Shown piece after piece: positions 14,923-19,529 of a stretch of 19,529 nt of DNA. Position 1 is the stretch's first letter; each line of letters opens with the position of its first letter. Origin of the DNA: Candidatus Scatomorpha stercorigallinarum (lineage in GTDB: Bacteria > Bacillota_A > Clostridia > Oscillospirales > Oscillospiraceae); the NCBI GenBank assembly GCA_018713375.1, contig DVOV01000034.1, positions 1-19,529 on the forward strand, in the 5' to 3' direction. The notes under the pieces are model-generated. The model did not search any database and was not told where the DNA came from. It saw nothing but the letters and a program-made list of their open reading frames with translations. The translations under genes were made by a program, and so were the position numbers.

Positions 14923-16371
14923 TCAGTCAGAAGTATCGTCCACCAGGCAGATGATCCACTCGCCGGAGGAGTTTTTCCAGCCGGTGAGCGGCCCCTCCGT
15001 GCAGAGGGCGTTCATGTTCAGCACCTCGCCGGCACAGCCGGACGCCATCAGCGCGCCGTCGGAGCTGTAGAGCTCGCCGTCAGCCGTCAGGGCGAAGCTG
15101 ATGCCCGTGAGGCCGTCCGTCACCAGGCGCTCCACGTCCGTGGCCGCCACGCGGCTGTATTCGTCCATGGCCGCCGTGCTGCCGTCCGCCAGCTGCACCA
15201 GGTAGAGGTAGCCCGCGTGATCCAGCAGCTCCACCGCGCCGGAGAAATACACCTGCGAGCCGTCGGCGCGGAAAACGCGCACGCCGTTCGCCCCGCGGAC
15301 CCAGAAGCCCTCGTCGCAGGGGACGCCCGTATAGCCGTAGAACACGGCCTCGGTGCAGTCGTTCACGGTGTAATACTTGCCGTCGGCGAGGATGTAGGAC
15401 GGCGTGACCTCCACCGAGCCCACCGCGCCCAGCTCCAGGCGCACATTGCCGGCGGAGTCGATAATGCTCCAGTTGCCGCCGCTCTTGACGGCGGCGTTGC
15501 CGCCGGCGAAGGAGGTGGCGTCTTCATACTGGCGCTCGATGATGAAATTCCCCTCGGCGTCCAGATAGCCCCAGACGCCGTCGTTGCAGACGGCCGCGCG
15601 GCCGTCGGAGAAGGGATAGGCCTCGTCAAAATAGCTGGGCAGGTCGTTGTAGCGGTTGAGGAAATTGCCCTCCATGTCGAGGAAGCCGTAGTCGCCGTTG
15701 GAGTAGTGCGCGAGCATGTAGCCGCTGCCGTACTGGGCCAGGCTGGCCACGCTGCCGGCCGCCAGCTCGTAGCGGGCGGAGAAGTTGGCGGTGTCAAAGA
15801 GCACCTCGCCCTCGTTGTTGTAGCAGACGGCCAGGTTCTGCTCGGCGTCCGAGATGCAGAGCACGCCCGGCTCGAAGGCCAGGATCTCCGTGTAGTCAAA
15901 GCCCGTGCACCAGTCGCCGTAGGCCGAGCAGGCGGCAAACATGCCGTCCCTGTTCTCCAATATATAGATTGGCGTCTGGTAAGTCTCGCCGTCCGCCGTG
16001 AAGCTGGCCGGCGTCACGGAAACGAGCACGGGGTCGAGCACGATCTCGCCCTCGCTGGTGGCGAGCCCGCCGCCGATGGGCAGCAGCGTACCGCCGCGGC
16101 CCGTGACGAGCGTGGGCATATAGCCCTCCTGTGCGCGGGAGAAAATGGCCTCGTACACCGCCGGCTCGCCCAGCAGCGAGCGGTCCGTGCTCACGTTGGG
16201 GCCGGCGCGCAGGGCGTCCGCGTCGTCCGGGGCGTCCAGGTCGCCGCTCTCGGCCCGCTCGACGGCGGGGTCGATGTATTCCTCCTTCACGGCCGCGAAC
16301 TGCTCGGAGAGGCCGCAGCCGGTGAGCAGCAGGGCGAGCGCGAGGGCCATCGGTATCACGATCTTTTTCAT
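14923..16371 (-). CDS. WG-repeat lipoprotein
   Basis: The product has 482 residues, with a lipoprotein signal peptide (MKKIVIPMALALALLLTGC, lipid-anchored C19), so it should sit on the outer face of the membrane. At about residues 225-310 there are WG-type repeats: YGFLDMEGNF, then WGYLDAEGNFIIERQYEDA, then NWSIIDSAGN. The flanking regions look like more degenerate copies (YNNEGEVLFD, VRVFRADGSQVYF), suggesting a beta-propeller-like fold over most of the protein. WG repeats are thought to mediate binding; no enzyme activity is implied. The start overlaps the stop of the PstS-like gene (ATGA) and has AGAGGAGG seven bases upstream. It lies between that gene and the two-component genes, suggesting a surface accessory or sensing role. 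Confidence 0.88.
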   Translation of the reverse strand: MKKIVIPMALALALLLTGCGLSEQFAAVKEEYIDPAVERAESGDLDAPDDADALRAGPNVSTDRSLLGEPAVYEAIFSRAQEGYMPTLVTGRGGTLLPIGGGLATSEGEIVLDPVLVSVTPASFTADGETYQTPIYILENRDGMFAACSAYGDWCTGFDYTEILAFEPGVLCISDAEQNLAVCYNNEGEVLFDTANFSARYELAAGSVASLAQYGSGYMLAHYSNGDYGFLDMEGNFLNRYNDLPSYFDEAYPFSDGRAAVCNDGVWGYLDAEGNFIIERQYEDATSFAGGNAAVKSGGNWSIIDSAGNVRLELGAVGSVEVTPSYILADGKYYTVNDCTEAVFYGYTGVPCDEGFWVRGANGVRVFRADGSQVYFSGAVELLDHAGYLYLVQLADGSTAAMDEYSRVAATDVERLVTDGLTGISFALTADGELYSSDGALMASGCAGEVLNMNALCTEGPLTGWKNSSGEWIICLVDDTSD

Positions 16372-17240
16372 TCCGCAGCCTCCTCTCCGCCAAGGGCGGC
16401 ATCGTCCGCCGCCTGCGGGGCAAAATAGCCCTGCGAGGAGATGAACGCCTGCCCCACGCTGCCGCAGAGCCAGTCAAAGAGCGTCCTCTCCGGCGAGCCC
16501 TCCGCCGCCGATGCGCTGACGCCGGCCAGGTACTCCGCCGTCAGCGGGTACTCGCCGCTCTCCACCGTCTCCGCCGAGGGCAGCACGCCCTCGACGGCCA
16601 GGAGCTTATAGCCGTCCGCCTTGCCCTGCACGACGCAGGGGTAGTAAAAGCCGAAGCCGATGGCGCCGGCGGCGGTCTGGTATTCGTTCACCGCTGTGCA
16701 CAAAGCCTCGTCGCAGCCCACCAGCGCGCTGAGCGCCGCCACGGAGCCGGAGCCGGCCTCGCGGCCAATGACGACGATGTCCTCCTCCGCGCCGCCGAAG
16801 GCGGCCCAGCTGGTCTCGTCGCCGTCAAAGATGTCCTCCAGGTCACGCAGGGAGAGGCTCTCGATTGGATTGGACTCGGAGACATAGAACACCAGCGCGT
16901 CGCGCGCGACGGCCTCTGTCTCCACGCCCGCGGGGATGTTGCCCGTGTCCACGGCCAGGGCCAGGGCGCACTCGCCGCTGCCCAGGGCCTCCCAGGCGCC
17001 CGCGCTGGCGCCGGAGACGACGCGCTGCGCGGCCTCCGCGCGGTCCGTGCCCAGCATGATGGCCGTCACGGCCCGGGCGAGCTCGCCCGCCGCCTCGCCG
17101 GCGGCGACGGCGGGGTACGTCTCCGGCGTGAAGGCGTACTCCGGCGCGGCCGAGGGCGCGGCCGTCTCCTCCGGGGCGAATTCGCCGCAGGCGGAGAGCA
17201 GCAGCGCGAGCGCTATTATAAAGGGTAAGAGCTTTTTCAT
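16368..17240 (-). CDS. PstS-like phosphate-binding lipoprotein
   Basis: The protein has 290 residues with a lipoprotein signal (MKKLLPFIIALALLLSAC, C18). The rest resembles the PstS branch of periplasmic-binding-protein folds: SLRDLEDIFDG with SWAAFGG, the ligand-loop sequence IGREAGSGS, and the late segment YPLTAEYL, with AFISSQGYFAP near the end. In PstS these contact or position phosphate. The ATG at 17240 is chosen because GGGAGG (17247-17252) precedes it by six bases and the signal peptide then starts normally; an in-frame ATG at 17267 lacks a site. No pstC, pstA or pstB gene is present, so it may act as a sensor rather than a transporter part, or serve a transporter encoded elsewhere. 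It is first in the operon with the WG lipoprotein and two-component genes. Phosphate as ligand is inferred. Confidence 0.82.
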   Translation of the reverse strand: MKKLLPFIIALALLLSACGEFAPEETAAPSAAPEYAFTPETYPAVAAGEAAGELARAVTAIMLGTDRAEAAQRVVSGASAGAWEALGSGECALALAVDTGNIPAGVETEAVARDALVFYVSESNPIESLSLRDLEDIFDGDETSWAAFGGAEEDIVVIGREAGSGSVAALSALVGCDEALCTAVNEYQTAAGAIGFGFYYPCVVQGKADGYKLLAVEGVLPSAETVESGEYPLTAEYLAGVSASAAEGSPERTLFDWLCGSVGQAFISSQGYFAPQAADDAALGGEEAAE

Positions 17241-17242
17241 GT

Positions 17243-17252
17243 CTTTCCTCCC
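17243..17252 (-). promoter_or_regulatory. Ribosome binding site deciding the PstS-like gene start
   Basis: On the minus strand GGGAGGAAAG lies just before the ATG at 17240-17238. It lies inside the coding stretch that would be used if the upstream ATG (17267) were the start, which argues against that start. Confidence 0.85.
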
Positions 17253-17276
17253 GATAGCTGTCTGCATTTGTATTAT

Positions 17277-17304
17277 ATAATATCATTTATGAACAATCTG
17301 TCAA
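17277..17304 (-). promoter_or_regulatory. Promoter of the lipoprotein/two-component operon
   Basis: On the minus strand a perfect -35 box TTGACA (17304-17299) and a -10 box TATTAT (17282-17277) are 16 bases apart in an A/T-rich stretch. Transcription would start near 17270, leaving a leader of about 30 bases. It faces away from the hrcA promoter. Confidence 0.75.
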
Positions 17305-17321
17305 TTATTCATTTGCGCCTA

Positions 17322-17350
17322 TTGACAAGAGCAGTGCTCAGTGATATATT
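17322..17350 (+). promoter_or_regulatory. Promoter of the hrcA-grpE-dnaK operon
   Basis: A perfect -35 box TTGACA (17322-17327) and a -10 box TATATT (17345-17350) have a 17-base spacer. The -10 box overlaps the CIRCE operator by two bases, so HrcA bound there would block polymerase. Transcription would start near 17357, within the operator. Confidence 0.88.
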
Positions 17351-17375
17351 AGCACTCGAAGGTCGAGAGTGCCAA
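17349..17375. promoter_or_regulatory. CIRCE operator (HrcA binding site)
   Basis: TTAGCACTC (17349-17357), nine spacer bases and GAGTGCCAA (17367-17375) match the CIRCE consensus TTAGCACTC-N9-GAGTGCTAA with one difference in the right arm. Position at the transcription start and just upstream of hrcA fits autoregulation and heat-shock control of the operon. Confidence 0.95.
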
Positions 17376-17405
17376 TAATGAGCGCGCGGCCTTCAGAGGT
17401 GAGAG

Positions 17406-18494
17406 ATGGAACTCAGCGAACGGAAAAAGAAAATACTCACCGCCGTCGTCGAGGAATATATCCGCGCGGCGGAGCCCGTCGGCTCCAAGACCGTGGCGCA
17501 GACAGCGGGGCTCACCTGCTCCTCTGCCACCATCCGCAACGAGCTGGCCGAGCTCACCGCGATGGGCTATCTGGAGCAGCCGCACACCTCCGCCGGCCGA
17601 GTGCCGACGCCGCAGGGCTACCGCATCTACGTCAACGAGCTGATGGAGCGCCACAAGCTCTCGCTGGAGGAGACGGACGCCATCAACCGCGGGCTGAACG
17701 AGCGGCTGCACGAGCTGGGCCACCTGGTGAGCGACATCGGCGCGCTGGCCTCGAGCCTGACTAACTACCCGGCCATGGCCATCGCCGCCGCCCCGCCGGC
17801 CACCATCTCGCGCTTCGACCTCATCTACATCGACGCGAACACCTTTATCATCGTGGTGATGATGAGCAACAACACGGTGAAGAACAAGCTCGTCCGCCTG
17901 CCGGTGTCCGTCGGCCAGGATATGATACAACGTCTCGCCTCGGTTTTCAACGCCAATTTCACGGGCATCACCGAGGACCGCATCACGCCGCTGGTCATCC
18001 GCTCCGCGGAACGGGCGGTGGACGACACGATGGGCCTGACGGGCGTCATCGCCTCCTTCGCCATCGAGGTGCTCTGCGACGCGCAGACCGCCGAGGCCGC
18101 CGTTTCCGGCGCGAACAGGCTGCTCGCGCAGCCCGAGTTCCGCGACCCGGACAAGGCCCACGCCCTGATGAGCTACATCTCCGACGCCGAGCACATCAAG
18201 GACCTGCCGTCCGTCTATTCCGGCGAAGCCGGCGGCGGCATCAAGGTGCTCATCGGCCCGGAGAACGTGGCCGAGGAGCTGCGCGACAGCAGCGTGGTCC
18301 TCGCCGAATACGACATGGGCGGCGACGCCAAGGGCCTCATCGGCGTGGTGGGCCCCACGAGGATGGACTATTCCTCCGTGGCCGCCAAGCTGGGCATGAT
18401 AGCGGACGCCCTATCGCAGCACTTTGGCCGCGGCTCCATACCGCCGCCGGGGCTGGACAACAAACTCGTCATAAAGGGAGATTCAAATGAGTAG
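17406..18494 (+). CDS. hrcA: Heat-inducible transcription repressor HrcA
   Basis: This 362-residue repressor binds CIRCE and is normally kept active by the GroEL chaperonin. The N-terminal winged helix (about 1-75) contains SERKKKILTAVVEEYI and the recognition region SATIRNELAELTAMGYLEQPHTSAGRVPT, quoted here in family order. A long GAF-like dimerisation and inserted domain follows, ending in the conserved YDMGGDAKGLIGVVGPTRMDY-type segment, after which the C terminus carries a short variable tail. Length is at the upper end of normal. The start follows AGAGGTGAG (17395-17403) closely and lies 30 bases behind the CIRCE operator, so the gene controls its own operon. It overlaps grpE by eight bases. 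Confidence 0.97.
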   Translation: MELSERKKKILTAVVEEYIRAAEPVGSKTVAQTAGLTCSSATIRNELAELTAMGYLEQPHTSAGRVPTPQGYRIYVNELMERHKLSLEETDAINRGLNERLHELGHLVSDIGALASSLTNYPAMAIAAAPPATISRFDLIYIDANTFIIVVMMSNNTVKNKLVRLPVSVGQDMIQRLASVFNANFTGITEDRITPLVIRSAERAVDDTMGLTGVIASFAIEVLCDAQTAEAAVSGANRLLAQPEFRDPDKAHALMSYISDAEHIKDLPSVYSGEAGGGIKVLIGPENVAEELRDSSVVLAEYDMGGDAKGLIGVVGPTRMDYSSVAAKLGMIADALSQHFGRGSIPPPGLDNKLVIKGDSNE

Positions 18495-19095
18495 CAATAT
18501 GGACCCGCACGAGCAGGAAGAAAAGATCCCCGCGGAGGAAGCGGCGCAGAGCGAAGCGCCGGGCTCCGGCGAGCAGGCCGCGGAGGCCGCGGCGGATAAC
18601 GGCGCCAAGTCCGACAAGAAGGACAAAAAGGCCGAAAAGGCAGAGAAAAAAGCTGAAAAGAAGCTCTCCGCCTGCGAAGAACAGCTCAATGCCGAGCGCG
18701 ACCGCTACCTGCGGCTGCTGGCCGAGTACGACAACTACCGCAAGCGCAGCACAAGGGAGCGCGAAAACATATACTCCGACGCGCTGACGGACACGGTGAC
18801 AAAGTTCCTGCCCGTCTATGACAACCTCGTCCGCGCGCTGGAGCAGTCCACGGCCGACGAGGCCTACCGCAAGGGCGTCGAGATGATAATGACTCAGTTC
18901 AACGACATCCTGACGAAATTGGGCGTGACGCCCATCGACGCGCTGGGCCAGAAGTTCGACCCCACGCTGCACAACGCCGTCATGCACGAGGAGGACGCCG
19001 AAAAGGGCGAAAACGAGATCGTCCAGGAGCTGCAGAAGGGCTTTAAGCTTGGCGACAAGGTCATAAGGTTCGCAATGGTAAAGGTTGCGAACTGA
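18487..19095 (+). CDS. grpE: Nucleotide exchange factor GrpE
   Basis: GrpE releases ADP from DnaK as part of the cytosolic Hsp70 cycle. The protein has 202 residues. A variable, highly charged N terminus (about 1-60) includes a Lys/Glu/Ala-rich stretch (KKAEKAEKKAEKK). A long helix for dimerisation carries the LRLLAEYDNYRKR motif near residue 77, and a C-terminal beta domain contains FDPTLHNAVMHEED and VIRFAMVKVAN, the part that pries open the DnaK nucleotide site. The Shine-Dalgarno site AAGGGAG (18474-18480) lies in the end of hrcA, and the start overlaps hrcA by eight bases, so the two are coupled. It is followed by dnaK after 57 bases. Confidence 0.97.
   Translation: MSSNMDPHEQEEKIPAEEAAQSEAPGSGEQAAEAAADNGAKSDKKDKKAEKAEKKAEKKLSACEEQLNAERDRYLRLLAEYDNYRKRSTRERENIYSDALTDTVTKFLPVYDNLVRALEQSTADEAYRKGVEMIMTQFNDILTKLGVTPIDALGQKFDPTLHNAVMHEEDAEKGENEIVQELQKGFKLGDKVIRFAMVKVAN

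Positions 19096-19529
<434 letters not shown>

Noticed and set aside
14419..16428. Long plus-strand open frame (669 codons) opposite the regulator and WG-repeat genes
   Set aside because: It is antisense to well-supported genes, has a low-complexity H/V/A/G-rich translation typical of GC-rich shadow frames, and shows no domain.
17241..17267. Upstream ATG start for the PstS-like gene
   Set aside because: It would put a Shine-Dalgarno site inside the coding region and add nine residues before a normal signal peptide; ATG 17240 is better.

Overview
The window looks like a chromosomal segment from a GC-rich member of the Bacillota, most likely a clostridial gut-type bacterium of the Oscillospiraceae kind. 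This placement is an inference. It rests on a PyrK-dependent (class 1B) dihydroorotate dehydrogenase, an HrcA/CIRCE-controlled hrcA-grpE-dnaK operon, strong Shine-Dalgarno sites, and the style of the kinase and WG-repeat lipoprotein. No rRNA, tRNA, CRISPR array, transposase or phage gene was seen.

Positions 1-5842 (+) hold the 3' part of a de novo pyrimidine operon in the order carB (5' end outside the window), pyrK, pyrD, pyrF, pyrE, pyrB, pyrI. Nearly every junction overlaps or is tightly spaced. Together these genes cover carbamoyl phosphate to UMP except dihydroorotase (pyrC) and the small carbamoyl-phosphate synthase subunit, neither of which is in the window. A promoter at 5866-5894 then starts a second unit: threonine ammonia-lyase (ilvA), ribosomal protein L11 methyltransferase (prmA) and a single-chain ABC half-transporter. 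It ends at a strong palindromic terminator (9696-9730).

Positions 9788-11157 (+) are a small accessory locus with its own promoter and a bidirectional terminator. It encodes a probable lipoprotein of unknown function whose reading frame has no standard start codon in the expected place, and a small single-pass membrane protein of unknown function. The lipoprotein gene is visibly richer in A/T in its second half than the neighbouring genes.

Positions 17304-11195 (-) are a probable envelope-sensing operon read leftward: a PstS-like phosphate-binding lipoprotein, a WG-repeat lipoprotein, an OmpR/PhoB-type response regulator, a membrane sensor histidine kinase, and, after an 86-base gap, a membrane-anchored HtrA-type serine protease. 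The arrangement suggests two surface lipoproteins feeding or tuning a two-component system, with a quality-control protease as a downstream partner. No pst transporter genes accompany the binding protein. This is the most interesting candidate system in the window.

Positions 17322-19529 (+) are the heat-shock operon hrcA-grpE-dnaK (dnaK cut by the window end). Its promoter overlaps a CIRCE operator and stands back to back with the promoter of the sensing operon. The two -35 boxes are 17 bases apart. An extra CIRCE-like half-site lies inside the promoter spacer.
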